A stretch of DNA of 64,000 bases from JADFDG01 sp965232985 (GCA_965232985.1 CBDDRC010000031.1:17598-81597), one strand, 5' to 3'. Shown: positions 1 to 9,170, numbered from the stretch's first letter. Notes: generated from the letters alone by a model not told the origin. A program made the numbers and translations.

Positions 1-80
1 AGGATGCCGGGATTCTTCGGGTCTCCGGCTTCAACAACATGCAGCTCGACGTCCTGGGTCTCAACTATACGGGTACGCAT
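1..80 (-). CDS. alpha/beta hydrolase, N-terminal fragment (runs off the window)
   Basis: Only the first 26 codons are visible. The ATG overlaps the stop of the upstream M24 peptidase gene as TGATG, the normal arrangement for translational coupling. The peptide begins MRTRIVETQDVELHVVEAGD, followed by a Pro-Lys-Asn-Pro-Gly-Ile segment. This is the usual opening of alpha/beta-fold hydrolases, just before the oxyanion-hole His-Gly. The catalytic residues lie outside the window, so substrate and exact family cannot be given. The call rests on this short N-terminal pattern and on the coupled gene arrangement. Confidence 0.6.
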   Translation of the reverse strand, partial: MRTRIVETQDVELHVVEAGDPKNPGI

Positions 81-1156
81 CAGGTGGCCCTCGTCTGCTT
101 ACGGATGACGGATTTCTTCGCGGCAGCCTTCTTGATACCGGTTTTCTTTGTACTGGCTTTCTTTGCGCTAATCTTCTTCGTCGGCGCTCGTTGCGGCGAA
201 ATTTTTCCCGGCGCGACTTTTTTCGCTGCAGCTTTCTTCGTCGCAGTTTTCTTCGGCACAGCTTTCTTCGGCGAGGCCTTCTTGGCCGCCGGTTTCGCTG
301 CGGCCTTGCGACCAACCCAACCCCTGGCGCGCGCCTCAATCATGTGCGGCGTCTCCTCATCGAGCCAATAAGCGTCATCCTCGGTGATGACGAGGATCTC
401 TTCCCACTTGGCGCCAATGCCGTGGCAATCAAGATGCGGCTCCACGGCCCACACCCCGGGCTGCGGCTTGTGGTCGGATTCGATCCCGTCATTCCATAGC
501 GGCGATTCGTTCTGCGCCGGATTGAGGCGGGCGCGCAGGCCCTGCGGTACCAGCCAGGTGAACTGATCGAGACCGAAACCAAACAGATGGCGATTCGTCC
601 ACCAGCTTTCCTCTATTTTTGCGACCCGGTGCGCAAGCACGCGCTGCGGATACTTGCGGTGCGCACTCACATAACCCTGCCGCGCAATCAGCGCATCAAC
701 ATCCTGGTAAATATCGCGAAAGGTCCGGCCGGCCTTTACGCCGTCGAGGATCAGTGCACGGTAGGCAATCAGATCGCGCTTCAACTGCTTGTACTCAGGG
801 CTTTCTTCGCCAAAAAATGTCGACCAGCCAATGTCGGCAACATAACCATCCACCAGCGGGGCAACATCCAGAATCACCGGCATGCCGTGCTCAAGCTTGC
901 GGTTGGTGGGGAAGAACTGGAAATCGTTCCAGAAGCCGGTGAAGGCGGTGCGATCACCGAACCAGGCAAACGGTTTGTGAAAAAAAGTCGTGACGCCACT
1001 CTCGCGCAACCACGCCTCCATCAACGTCACGGCATCTTTCTCGGTCATGCCTGCTTCGAGTTGCGCACCAACCTGCTCGACACAGGCATAGGCCAGCCGC
1101 TGTACGTCACGGAAACGCGCCAGCTCGCGCGCGGTAAAATCCTGCTGCTTGATCAT
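80..1156 (-). CDS. M24 family metallopeptidase (Xaa-Pro aminopeptidase-like) with lysine-rich histone H1-like C-terminal tail
   Basis: 358 residues. Residues 1-280 form a pita-bread M24 domain: candidate metal ligands are Asp97 and Asp108 in the pattern D-x10-D, then Glu239 in AVEPH and Glu252/Glu253 in KWEEILV. M24 enzymes hydrolyse N-terminal peptide bonds with a dinuclear metal centre and are usually cytoplasmic; no signal peptide is seen here. Residues from about 283 to the end are different: tandem Ala/Lys blocks of the AAKKAxxKK kind, about 75 residues, resembling the tails of AlgP and histone H1. At DNA level this is a run of CTTCTTCG-like repeats on the plus strand (about 110-300). 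The gene is coupled to the downstream hydrolase. Peptidase activity is inferred from motifs; the tail may bind nucleic acid. Confidence 0.85.
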   Translation of the reverse strand: MIKQQDFTARELARFRDVQRLAYACVEQVGAQLEAGMTEKDAVTLMEAWLRESGVTTFFHKPFAWFGDRTAFTGFWNDFQFFPTNRKLEHGMPVILDVAPLVDGYVADIGWSTFFGEESPEYKQLKRDLIAYRALILDGVKAGRTFRDIYQDVDALIARQGYVSAHRKYPQRVLAHRVAKIEESWWTNRHLFGFGLDQFTWLVPQGLRARLNPAQNESPLWNDGIESDHKPQPGVWAVEPHLDCHGIGAKWEEILVITEDDAYWLDEETPHMIEARARGWVGRKAAAKPAAKKASPKKAVPKKTATKKAAAKKVAPGKISPQRAPTKKISAKKASTKKTGIKKAAAKKSVIRKQTRAT

Positions 1157-1292
1157 GGCGGGCCTCCGGGCCGGGTAGTCAGTTGCCGGCCCACACTATG
1201 ACCGCCTGACCACCCGTCTTGCATGGCTATATCTGCCAGCAATCTGTCACTTCCGGACAGCCCAACCCCGGACAACCGCACCTCAGGAAAAA

Positions 1293-1655
1293 TCAGTCGT
1301 CAAGAATTGCCTGCGCCTGCCCGCTGATCAGCGTGTCGATGGCACGCAACTGATCGAGCAGGACACCTGTGTCACCGCTGGTCTGCGTAAAGGCCAGCTC
1401 GGCGATCGGCACGATCGCGCAATCCGCAGGCAGCGGGTGATCGCCCTCCAGCAGGGCGCGGAAACGGGGAATGAATATCCACTGCAACCATTGGGTGAAC
1501 GCCAGCGTGTCGTGACAGAACGGTACCTCACTGGCCAGCCGCTCCAGGGGCGGCGCCATGCCTTCCCACAGCCCGAGGGCGCGCAACTCGCGCTCGGCAC
1601 CGGCCAGCAGCAAAACCAGCTCGCCACGCAACGCGGCATATTCCCGGTCATTCAT
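1293..1655 (-). CDS. YqcC-like (DUF446) protein
   Basis: 120 residues, starting MNDREYAALR. Longer upstream starts would run through the preceding phosphatase gene, so the ATG at 1655, which overlaps that gene's stop by 8 bp, is preferred. The segment LQWIFIPRFRALLEGDHPLP and the following Ile-Val-Pro-Ile-Ala-Glu match the conserved core of the YqcC/DUF446 family, small soluble proteins of about 110 residues whose role is unknown. The overlap suggests it is co-transcribed and translationally coupled with the HAD phosphatase. No catalytic motif is visible. Confidence 0.8.
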   Translation of the reverse strand: MNDREYAALRGELVLLLAGAERELRALGLWEGMAPPLERLASEVPFCHDTLAFTQWLQWIFIPRFRALLEGDHPLPADCAIVPIAELAFTQTSGDTGVLLDQLRAIDTLISGQAQAILDD

Positions 1656-2352
1656 CGAAATGGCCCAGCAGATTTTCCAGCTCATGAAAATGCTCGAACG
1701 CATGCACATCATCAGGCAGCGCCAGCGGGCGTGGCAGACATAGCGGATTGGCCCAAATCACGCCGATGTCCAGATCGCGCGCCGCACGCACATCCTGCTC
1801 CGGGTGATCGCCGATATGCACGGCAGCGCGAGCAGGAACTCCGGCATCTGCCAAAGCGCGGGCGAACATCGTCGGATCCGGTTTGGCGCGGCCCACTTTT
1901 TCCGCCGACAGAATAACCTCAAACAGATGCCCAACACCGATGCGGGCAAGATCGGCATTGCCGTTGCTGAGCGCGGCGAGCCGATAGCGGCCGGCAAGTT
2001 TCTCCAGCAATTCGCGCGCACCAGGGAAAAACGTGACTGCGTTGCGGTGCGTGAGAAATTCTTCCAGTGCCTGTTGCGCCAGCGCGCGCGCCTCCGCAGC
2101 GCCGTAGCCCGCGTCGACGATGGCCCCGGTCATTGCATCGCGACGCAGCGCGGTCAGGTTATGGATGTAATCCGGCCGCGCCGCGAACAAGGCGTTGCGC
2201 CGATCGCGCATGCCATCGACATCAATCTGCGCGACCACCGCCGGCGCCCGGGCCGCCAGCCAACGCCAGGTCTCGGCTTCGGCACGATCAATCACCGGCT
2301 CGACCGGCCAGAGGGTGTTGTCAAGATCGAAGCAAATCAGGCGCAGCGGCAT
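1648..2352 (-). CDS. HAD-family phosphatase (YigB-like)
   Basis: 234 residues. Start chosen at MPLRLICFDLDNTLW because the nucleophile motif DLDNT (motif I) follows immediately and upstream codons belong to xerC in another frame. Motif II is LSNGN, motif III the Lys of KPDP, motif IV GDHPEQDV. This is a cytoplasmic Mg-dependent haloacid-dehalogenase hydrolase. Its position directly after xerC (7-bp gap) is the conserved dapF-xerC-yigB order of gammaproteobacteria, where YigB acts on small phosphate esters such as FMN or 5-amino-6-ribitylamino-uracil phosphate. The substrate is assigned only by analogy. Confidence 0.9.
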   Translation of the reverse strand: MPLRLICFDLDNTLWPVEPVIDRAEAETWRWLAARAPAVVAQIDVDGMRDRRNALFAARPDYIHNLTALRRDAMTGAIVDAGYGAAEARALAQQALEEFLTHRNAVTFFPGARELLEKLAGRYRLAALSNGNADLARIGVGHLFEVILSAEKVGRAKPDPTMFARALADAGVPARAAVHIGDHPEQDVRAARDLDIGVIWANPLCLPRPLALPDDVHAFEHFHELENLLGHFDE

Positions 2353-2359
2353 GGGCACT

Positions 2360-3322
2360 TCACGGACCGGGTTCCCGCTTGCGCTTTTTCGCGCGCGGAT
2401 GCGCCTGATCGTACACCTGGGCCAGATGCTGAAAATCCAGGTGCGTGTAGATCTGCGTCGTAGCGATGTCGGCATGGCCAAGCAATTCCTGCACGGCACG
2501 CAAATCGCCGGAGGATTCAAGCAGATGTGTAGCGAACGAGTGCCGCAGCATGTGCGGATGCAACCGTGACGGCACGCCCTTCGCCAATCCCGCCCGCGCC
2601 AACCGTTGCTGCACCACGCGCGAACCAATCCGCTCACCGCGCCGGGTAACAAACAAGGCGCGCATTCCGACATCAAGAGCCAGTTGTGCCCGCAATGGCA
2701 GCCAGACCCTGATGGCGGTGATCGCCTTGCGACCTACCGGCACGATGCGCGTCTTGCGGCCCTTGCCGGTGACGGTGAGCTCTGCTGCACCCAGGTCCAG
2801 CGCATCAAGATCGATGGAAATCAGTTCGGCCAGCCGCAGGCCCGACGAATAAAGCAACTCGAACATCGCCTGATCGCGCGCCGCGAGCCAGCGCTCGGTC
2901 TCGGTGCTGTTGGCATCCACGGCGTCGTCAGCAGCGGCACATCCATCGAGCAGCCGCGAAAGGTCGTCCGGATCAAGTGCGTCAGGCAGTTTGCGGGCGC
3001 TCTTCGGTGCCCGCACGCCGAGCGCAGGATTGTCGGTGGCGTGGCCTTCACGCAGCAGGTATTGATAAAACGTGCGCACCGCCGACAGCGCGCGCTGAAT
3101 GCTGCGCCCGCCCAGACCTTGACGATGCGCAGCAGCGACAAACTGGCGCAAGTGCGCAGTCTTCACCTGCTCCCAGTTGGCCAACAAGGGCTGCTGCGCG
3201 CACCAGGCGACAAGTCGCGCAAGATCACGCGCATAACTTTCCTGAGTGTGTGCCGACAGTTGCCGCTCGGTGGCGAGATGTCGAAGAAATGCCGCGATGT
3301 CCGCGCGCAAGGCGTCAGTCAT
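2360..3322 (-). CDS. xerC: tyrosine recombinase XerC
   Basis: 320 residues, the usual XerC length. An N-terminal SAM-like core-binding domain (residues 1-95, containing SYARDLARL) is followed by the catalytic domain. All six tyrosine-recombinase positions can be seen: Arg in SGLRLAEL, Lys in GKGRKTR, the block HPHMLRHSFATHLLE (His and Arg), His in LGHADI, and the nucleophile Tyr in TQIYTHLD. With XerD it resolves chromosome dimers at dif during division. The start at 3322 (MTDALRADI) lies 13 bp after the DUF484 stop; longer starts overlap that gene. The order dapF-DUF484-xerC-HAD is highly conserved. Confidence 0.95.
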   Translation of the reverse strand: MTDALRADIAAFLRHLATERQLSAHTQESYARDLARLVAWCAQQPLLANWEQVKTAHLRQFVAAAHRQGLGGRSIQRALSAVRTFYQYLLREGHATDNPALGVRAPKSARKLPDALDPDDLSRLLDGCAAADDAVDANSTETERWLAARDQAMFELLYSSGLRLAELISIDLDALDLGAAELTVTGKGRKTRIVPVGRKAITAIRVWLPLRAQLALDVGMRALFVTRRGERIGSRVVQQRLARAGLAKGVPSRLHPHMLRHSFATHLLESSGDLRAVQELLGHADIATTQIYTHLDFQHLAQVYDQAHPRAKKRKREPGP

Positions 3323-3335
3323 CGCGGTATCCGGT

Positions 3336-4085
3336 TCAGCCGCCGGCGCGGACACGCTCCACGGCCTCGCGCCCTGAACGCAGCGCGTACAGCCGGCGGG
3401 CCACCACATCGCCAATGTAACTGACGAACAATGTGTCCATGCCGGATTTGAAATGCTGCGGATCGCGGGCGCCGATGGCGAGCAATCCGAGCTGCCGAAG
3501 CGGGGCGGCGTGGAAAAAGAGCGGGACTATGGCGGCAGAGCCAACTGCCTCGGCGGTGTCGCCAAATACATAACGCAATTCTTCCGGGCGCAGCACACCA
3601 CAGATGACCCGCTGACCTTTCAGCAAACCCCCGATCTGCGCTTCGGCATCGGCAGCATCCGCCACCTGCACACGCGCCGGCAGCGCATCCGCGCGCATAT
3701 CAAACAGCGTCAGCGACAGGGTCGCCATGGAAAAATCATCAAGTAATGAACGTGACAACGCCTGTGCCAGCGCGGCCACATCCTCGCTCTCGATCAGTGC
3801 CAGTACGAGCGCGCGCGTCTTTTCGAAAATGAGATCGTTATCGCGGGCGATCGTCAGCAAGCCATTCAGCCGTTCGCGCAACTCGATATTGCGCTCGCGC
3901 AGTACGCCGACCTGGCGTTCGACCAGCGACACCGCGGTGCCGGCGCTATGCGGGATACTCAGATCGGCAAGCAGTTCCGCGCGGCCGGCAAAAAAATCCG
4001 GGTGCGCACGCAAAAACTGCGCTACCTGATCCGCAGTGGGCGCCGCGTTCTGCTCGGCATTTTTGGTCGATGCTTGCTCGCTCAT
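3336..4085 (-). CDS. DUF484 family protein (GAF-like)
   Basis: 249 residues. The N-terminal segment ADQVAQFLRAHPDFF is the hallmark of DUF484, followed by a heptad-rich linker (residues 50-95) with many Leu, Glu and Arg, then a GAF-like alpha/beta domain to the end. The family is found almost always between dapF and xerC, as here. Its biochemical function is not established; a link to XerC or division control is guessed from context. No transmembrane segment or signal peptide is visible. Confidence 0.9.
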   Translation of the reverse strand: MSEQASTKNAEQNAAPTADQVAQFLRAHPDFFAGRAELLADLSIPHSAGTAVSLVERQVGVLRERNIELRERLNGLLTIARDNDLIFEKTRALVLALIESEDVAALAQALSRSLLDDFSMATLSLTLFDMRADALPARVQVADAADAEAQIGGLLKGQRVICGVLRPEELRYVFGDTAEAVGSAAIVPLFFHAAPLRQLGLLAIGARDPQHFKSGMDTLFVSYIGDVVARRLYALRSGREAVERVRAGG

Positions 4086-4134
4086 GCGCTGCCTGCCAGT
4101 GCTTTCTTCGCCAATTTTTTGATCGCCAGATATT

Positions 4135-5022
4135 TCACAGGTCGATTTGACCGTGGAAAACTGTGGTTGCCGGCCCGGTCATGAACACGTGGGCGCCAAA
4201 GACGCGCACATCGTGGCGGATGACCAGCTTGCCTCCGGGGAGCGTAACCGACACTTCGTCGTCGAGCCAGCCGTTGAGCTGGCCGGCAACGACTGCTGCG
4301 CAGGCGCCCGTGCCGCAGGCCAGCGTCTCGCCGGTGCCGCGCTCGAACACACGCAGGGCGATGGCATTGCGGCCCAGCACCTGCAGGAAACCGATGTTGG
4401 CCCGGGCCGGGAATAGCGGGTGTCGCTCCAGTTCCGGGCCGAGCAACCCGACTGGCGCCTGGACGACATCATCGACGCGCAGCACCCCATGCGGGTTGCC
4501 CATCGATACCAGCGTCAATTCGCACTCCCCGCGCGCCGTGGCCACGGTCGCCACGGTGCCTTGGCCGTGGGCAGTGTTGCGCGTGGCGATCGCGCGGGTG
4601 GTATCGGCCGGAATGTCAGCGCCGGCGAGCTGCGCGGGGCCCATGTCGACAACCACCTGCTCATCCTGCATCACCTCAAGACTGATCACGCCCTGCATCA
4701 CCTCAACCACCAGATGCCGTTTGCGGGTCAGGCCGCGGCCACGCACGAAACGGGCAAAACAGCGCGCGCCATTGCCGCACTGCTCCACCTCGCCACCGTC
4801 GCAGTTGAAAATGCGGTAGCGGAAATCGGCAGCGGGCGTTGCCGGCGGCTCGACCACCAGCAACTGGTCAAAACCGATGCCGAAATGGCGATCGGCGAGA
4901 CGCCGGATGTTGGCTGGCGCGAAGAAGCGCTCGCGCAGCGGACCGTCGAGGTGCTGGGTGACGAGATCGACAACCATGAAATCGTTGCCCAGACCGTGCA
5001 TCTTGCTGAATTTGAGGCGCAT
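4135..5022 (-). CDS. dapF: diaminopimelate epimerase
   Basis: 295 residues. Converts LL-diaminopimelate to the meso form, the precursor of lysine and of the peptidoglycan cross-link. The two catalytic cysteines are visible: Cys82 in EQCGNGARC and Cys236 in LACGTGAC, each in its signature (NxDGxxxxxCGNGxR and ERGTGxTxACGTGA). It lies 16 bp downstream of lysA, so the two last lysine-pathway enzymes are probably co-expressed. Cytoplasmic, no cofactor. Confidence 0.97.
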   Translation of the reverse strand: MRLKFSKMHGLGNDFMVVDLVTQHLDGPLRERFFAPANIRRLADRHFGIGFDQLLVVEPPATPAADFRYRIFNCDGGEVEQCGNGARCFARFVRGRGLTRKRHLVVEVMQGVISLEVMQDEQVVVDMGPAQLAGADIPADTTRAIATRNTAHGQGTVATVATARGECELTLVSMGNPHGVLRVDDVVQAPVGLLGPELERHPLFPARANIGFLQVLGRNAIALRVFERGTGETLACGTGACAAVVAGQLNGWLDDEVSVTLPGGKLVIRHDVRVFGAHVFMTGPATTVFHGQIDL

Positions 5023-5038
5023 GGGGGCAATTCTGGAC

Positions 5039-6310
5039 TCAGGGCAGCAACGATTCCAGCGCCAGCAGGTCGGCCACCGTCTCGCGACGACGGACGATGT
5101 GCGCGCTGTCGCCGTCGACCATCACCTCGGCGGCGCGACCGCGGGTGTTGTAGTTGGAGCTCATCACGAAGCCGTAAGCGCCGGCCGAGCGCACCGCCAG
5201 CAAGTCGCCGGGCGCGATGGCGAGCTCGCGCTCCTTGCCGAGGAAATCGCCGGTCTCGCAGACCGGGCCGACCACATCCCAGCGTTGCATTGGCGTGTCG
5301 TCAGCGCGCTGCGCATGTTCGCCGCCGCGCGGGGCCACCGCGACAATTTCCTGCCAGGCTCCATAGAGCGCCGGGCGGATCAGGTCGTTCATGGCGCCGT
5401 CGATGATGGCGAAATTCTTGTGGTCGTTGCTCTTCAGAAATTCGACGCGGGTGACGAAGATGCCCGCGTTGGCGCAGATTGCCCGGCCCGGCTCCATCCA
5501 CACCGGGATGCGGCGACTGCCGAGCTTCGCCAGCACCTGGCCGATGTATGCGGCCGGTTCCGGCGGCGTTTCATCGCGATAGCGCACGCCGAGGCCGCCG
5601 CCAAGATCCAGATGATGCAGCGGGATGCCGTCGGCAGCGAGCGCGTCGACCAACGCCAGCACCCGATCGAGTGCATCGAGAAACGGCGCGGTCGTGGTCA
5701 GCTGCGAGCCGATATGGCAAGCAACGCCGACGATCGCAATGTGCGGCAACGCAGCGGCACGGCGGTATATTTCCTGCGCCTTGCCAATCTCGACGCCAAA
5801 CTTGTTTTCCTTGAGCCCCGTGGAGATATACGGATGCGTCTGCGCATCAACATCCGGATTCACCCGCAACGAAATGCGTGCCTTGATGCCAAGGTCGCCG
5901 GCAACCGCGTTGATGCGATCCAGCTCGGCATCGGATTCGACGTTGAAACAGGCGATGCCGAGTTGCAGCGCGCGACGGATTTCGTGTTCCTGCTTGCCCA
6001 AGCCTGAAAAAACCACTTTCGCCGGATCGCCGCCGGCCGCGATGACACGCGCCAGCTCGCCACCGGAAACGATATCAAAACCGGCGCCGAGCCGCGCCAG
6101 CACATTGAGCACGGCCAGGTTGGAGTTGGCCTTTACTGCAAAGCAGATGCAATGCGGGTGCTGGCCAAATGCCGAGTCGAAAGCGCGGTAATGCCGCTCC
6201 AGTGTCGCTCGCGAATAGACATATAACGGCGTACCGAAACGCGCGGCAAGTTCTCGCACCGGCACACTTTCCGCGTGCAATTCGCCGTCGCGGTATTCAA
6301 AGTGATCCAT
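5039..6310 (-). CDS. lysA: diaminopimelate decarboxylase
   Basis: 423 residues. PLP-dependent fold-III decarboxylase that makes lysine from meso-diaminopimelate. Lys60 in FAVKANSN is the PLP-binding lysine; HIGSQ, the glycine-rich LGGGLGV and CETGDFL (active-site cysteine from the partner subunit) are all present. The ATG at 6310 (MDHFEYRDG) is preferred over longer starts because it overlaps the lptM gene by only 14 bp and the family starts about here. Same order as lptM-lysA-dapF in pseudomonads. Confidence 0.95.
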   Translation of the reverse strand: MDHFEYRDGELHAESVPVRELAARFGTPLYVYSRATLERHYRAFDSAFGQHPHCICFAVKANSNLAVLNVLARLGAGFDIVSGGELARVIAAGGDPAKVVFSGLGKQEHEIRRALQLGIACFNVESDAELDRINAVAGDLGIKARISLRVNPDVDAQTHPYISTGLKENKFGVEIGKAQEIYRRAAALPHIAIVGVACHIGSQLTTTAPFLDALDRVLALVDALAADGIPLHHLDLGGGLGVRYRDETPPEPAAYIGQVLAKLGSRRIPVWMEPGRAICANAGIFVTRVEFLKSNDHKNFAIIDGAMNDLIRPALYGAWQEIVAVAPRGGEHAQRADDTPMQRWDVVGPVCETGDFLGKERELAIAPGDLLAVRSAGAYGFVMSSNYNTRGRAAEVMVDGDSAHIVRRRETVADLLALESLLP

Positions 6311-6518
6311 TGCCTTTTTCCACTGTTGCATCGGCAGCAGGTTGCGCCGGTGGCGCAATCACAGCCGCCGGAGCTATCGGCGGCGCCTTGTGCGAGGGCG
6401 GTAACTGGTCGGCGGGCGGATCCTCATCAAAATACAGTGGGCCCATCTGGCCGCAGCCGGCCAGCGCGCAGCCAAGCACAAGCGACGCCACCAGCATGCA
6501 CACAAGACGGCTGTTCAT
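6297..6518 (-). CDS. lptM: LPS translocon maturation chaperone LptM (YifL-like lipoprotein)
   Basis: 73 residues. A classical lipoprotein signal ending in the lipobox LAGC is followed at once by the family motif GQMGPLYFDED. LptM is a small outer-membrane lipoprotein that aids assembly of the LptD/LptE complex for lipopolysaccharide export. The rest is a Pro/Ala-rich low-complexity tail. Start at 6518 gives the signal peptide MNSRLVCMLV and sits 10 bp after argH. It overlaps the start of lysA, as commonly found. Confidence 0.9.
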   Translation of the reverse strand: MNSRLVCMLVASLVLGCALAGCGQMGPLYFDEDPPADQLPPSHKAPPIAPAAVIAPPAQPAADATVEKGNGSL

Positions 6519-6528
6519 CGTGTCCGCC

Positions 6529-7923
6529 TCAGCTGCCGATCCGCTGGCGCGCATCGACTATCGCCTTGCGCACCTGCGAAGGAGCAGTGCCGCCGATGTG
6601 ATCACGTGCATTCACCGAGCCTTCGAGGGTGAGCACCGCGAACACGTCGGCGCCGATTTCCGGCGCAAAGTGCTGCAACTCGGCAAGCGTCAGTTGCGCC
6701 AGATCGCGCTGCTGTTCAACGCCGAAGCGCACCGCCTTGCCGACAACTTCATGTGCCTCGCGGAACGGCAGGCCTTTCTTGACGAGATAATCGGCGAGAT
6801 CCGTTGCCGTCGAAAAACCGCGCCGCGCCGCTTCGCGCATCACCTCGCGATTCGGCTCGATCGCCGGCACCATGTCGGCGAAAGCGCGCAGACAACCCCG
6901 CACTGTGTCGGCGGCGTCGAACAGCGGCTCCTTGTCTTCCTGGTTGTCCTTGTTGTACGCCAGCGGCTGCGATTTCATCAGCGTCAGCAGCGCCATCAGG
7001 TCACCGTAAACCCGGCCGCTCTTGCCACGCACAAGTTCCGGCACATCCGGGTTTTTCTTCTGCGGCATGATCGAGCTGCCGGTGCAGAAACGATCCGGCA
7101 GGTTGATGAAATTGAACTGCGAACTGGCCCACAGCACCAGCTCTTCCGAGAAGCGCGACAGGTGCGTAAGCAGAATGGCCGCCGCCGCGCAGAACTCGAT
7201 AGCGAAATCACGATCGCTTACCGCATCGAGCGAATTACGGCAAACGTCGTCGAAGCCGAGCAGCTCGCGGGTGAGGTTGCGGTCGATCGGGTACGTGGTG
7301 CCGGCCAGCGCCGCCGAACCCAGCGGCAGGCGGTTGACGCGCTTGCGGCAATCGACGAAGCGCTCGTGGTCACGTTCGATGTTCTCGAACCAGGCGAGCA
7401 TGTGATGGCCGAAAGTCACCGGCTGCGCGGCCTGCAAATGCGTGAAACCCGGCATGATGGTGTCGGCTTCGCGACCGGCAACATCGATGAGCCCGCGCTG
7501 CAGGCGGCGGATTTCACCGAGGATGAAATCGATTTCGTCGCGCAGCCACAACCGGACATCGGTGGCAACCTGATCGTTGCGCGAACGGCCCGTGTGCAGC
7601 TTCTTGCCGGCAACGCCGATGCGCTCGGTGAGCCGCGCCTCGATGTTCATGTGCACGTCTTCCAGCGCCACCGACCAGACAAACGTGCCGGCTTCGATCT
7701 CGGCGCGAATCTGCTCCAGCCCGGCGATGATGCTGTCGCGCTCTGCCACGGTGAGCACACCCACCTGCGCCAGCATGGTGGCGTGGGCGATTGAACCGGT
7801 GATGTCGTGGCGCCAGAGGCGCTGATCGAAAGCAACACTGGCCGTGAACCGGGCGACAAAGGCATCGGTGGGCTCGGTGAAGCGCCCGCCCCAAGCCTGA
7901 TTGGTATCCTGTTTCTCGCTCAT
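6529..7923 (-). CDS. argH: argininosuccinate lyase
   Basis: 464 residues. Catalyses the last step of arginine biosynthesis, splitting argininosuccinate to arginine and fumarate. The superfamily signature GSSIMPQKKNPD with its catalytic serine is present, and the N-terminus MSEKQDTNQAWGGRF is typical. The start at 7923 is followed directly by the conserved WGGRF. The gene is divergent from algZ (117 bp between starts), the same arrangement as in Pseudomonas. It is first in a possible argH-lptM-lysA-dapF-DUF484-xerC-HAD-yqcC transcription unit. Confidence 0.97.
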   Translation of the reverse strand: MSEKQDTNQAWGGRFTEPTDAFVARFTASVAFDQRLWRHDITGSIAHATMLAQVGVLTVAERDSIIAGLEQIRAEIEAGTFVWSVALEDVHMNIEARLTERIGVAGKKLHTGRSRNDQVATDVRLWLRDEIDFILGEIRRLQRGLIDVAGREADTIMPGFTHLQAAQPVTFGHHMLAWFENIERDHERFVDCRKRVNRLPLGSAALAGTTYPIDRNLTRELLGFDDVCRNSLDAVSDRDFAIEFCAAAAILLTHLSRFSEELVLWASSQFNFINLPDRFCTGSSIMPQKKNPDVPELVRGKSGRVYGDLMALLTLMKSQPLAYNKDNQEDKEPLFDAADTVRGCLRAFADMVPAIEPNREVMREAARRGFSTATDLADYLVKKGLPFREAHEVVGKAVRFGVEQQRDLAQLTLAELQHFAPEIGADVFAVLTLEGSVNARDHIGGTAPSQVRKAIVDARQRIGS

Positions 7924-8040
7924 GACGGAATCCGCGTGGCCAGCGGGGCAATTGCCCACCAAAATAAAGCGCGCAGTATACAGCCCGCCGCCGGCATCGG
8001 CCCTTGCCAAGGGGCGGGGGCGCCGCGACACTCGCTATCG

Positions 8041-9120
8041 ATGGAACGCATGCAAACAGCCGCACCCACTGTCGATCACTTTTTTCTTCCGGATCTGTGC
8101 GGCCGCCGTGCCGTTGGCGTCGTGGTACTGGTTGCCGAGTTGCTCGCCATCGTCCTGGTACTCGCGCGCACCGGCTTTGCTGGCGAGCTGTGGAGCGAAC
8201 TGGGGATTACCTCCCTGTTCGTGCAGTGGGTGGCGCTTACCACCGCCGTGGCACTGTGTGCATTGCGCCAGCCACTGGCCCAGATGCAGCGGCACATGGC
8301 CGCCGCGATTGCTTACGGCGTAATAGTGCTCGATGCACTGATCTTCAGCCTGATTGCCCAGTACGGCTACGGCTCATTGCTCGGCCCGTTCGCGCCCCAG
8401 GGAGAACCTTCCCTTGCTGCCGTGGCGGCCAATGTGCTCATTGCCGCCATCATCGGCGGCCTGGTACTGCGCTACTTCTATGTGCAGGAGCAGTTGCGGC
8501 TGCAACAGGAAGCCGAACTGCAGGCCCGCATCCAGGCTCTGCAATCGCGCATTCGGCCGCATTTTCTGTTCAACAGCATGAACATCATCGCCAGTCTGAT
8601 CGTCACCGATCCGCGTACCGCCGAGGTCGTGGTCGAGGATCTTGCCGACCTGTTCCGCGCCAGCCTGCACGATGCCGGCAACGAGGTATCGCTGGCCCAC
8701 GAACTGGATCTGTGCCGACGTTATGTGCGCATCGAGCAGTTGCGCATGGGTGAGCGGCTGCGGGTCGACTGGCAGATCGACGATATCCCGCTCAACGACC
8801 TGCGAATTCCCCTGCTTACCCTGCAACCGCTGCTGGAAAACGCCATCTATCACGGTATCCAGCCATTGGCCGAAGGTGGCACGGTGACCCTGCAGATCAC
8901 CTACCGGGACGGCATTGTCACCATCCATGTGACCAACCCGGTCAGCCCGCTGACGGCGGACGGGCCAGGGGCCGGCGGCCACCGGGGTAATCGCATGGCC
9001 CTGGACAACATCCGCCACCGGCTGCAGGCCCTTTATGGCCCCGATGCCGGCATCAGCGGCGACCGGCATGCAGACACCTATGGCATGACGCTCCATTATC
9101 CTTTTAATATCAGCCGGTAG
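8041..9120 (+). CDS. algZ: sensor histidine kinase AlgZ/FimS (LytS-type)
   Basis: 359 residues. Four predicted transmembrane helices lie in residues 22-145 (VGVVVLVAELLAIVLVLA and others), then a short coiled linker, then a His_kinase (LytS-class) domain with His174 in RPHFLFNSMN and the ATP-binding asparagine in LLENAIYHG. Unlike classical kinases, this class lacks a long dimerisation bundle. It pairs with the LytTR regulator 50 bp downstream. In Pseudomonas AlgZ/AlgR controls alginate and type IV pili; the target here is unknown. ATG at 8041 or 8050 are both possible. Confidence 0.93.
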   Translation: MERMQTAAPTVDHFFLPDLCGRRAVGVVVLVAELLAIVLVLARTGFAGELWSELGITSLFVQWVALTTAVALCALRQPLAQMQRHMAAAIAYGVIVLDALIFSLIAQYGYGSLLGPFAPQGEPSLAAVAANVLIAAIIGGLVLRYFYVQEQLRLQQEAELQARIQALQSRIRPHFLFNSMNIIASLIVTDPRTAEVVVEDLADLFRASLHDAGNEVSLAHELDLCRRYVRIEQLRMGERLRVDWQIDDIPLNDLRIPLLTLQPLLENAIYHGIQPLAEGGTVTLQITYRDGIVTIHVTNPVSPLTADGPGAGGHRGNRMALDNIRHRLQALYGPDAGISGDRHADTYGMTLHYPFNISR

Positions 9121-9170
9121 GGTCTTACGCTGGCCCCGGTAAAGAAGAACAACAAAGCAGGTACACGCCA

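Noticed and set aside
110..300. CTTCTTCG-type tandem repeats considered as a non-coding satellite
   Set aside because: They are in frame as Lys/Ala codons of the M24 protein's tail.
6169..7794. 541-codon open frame opposite lysA/argH
   Set aside because: Covers the complementary strand of two certain genes; no motif, no ribosome site.
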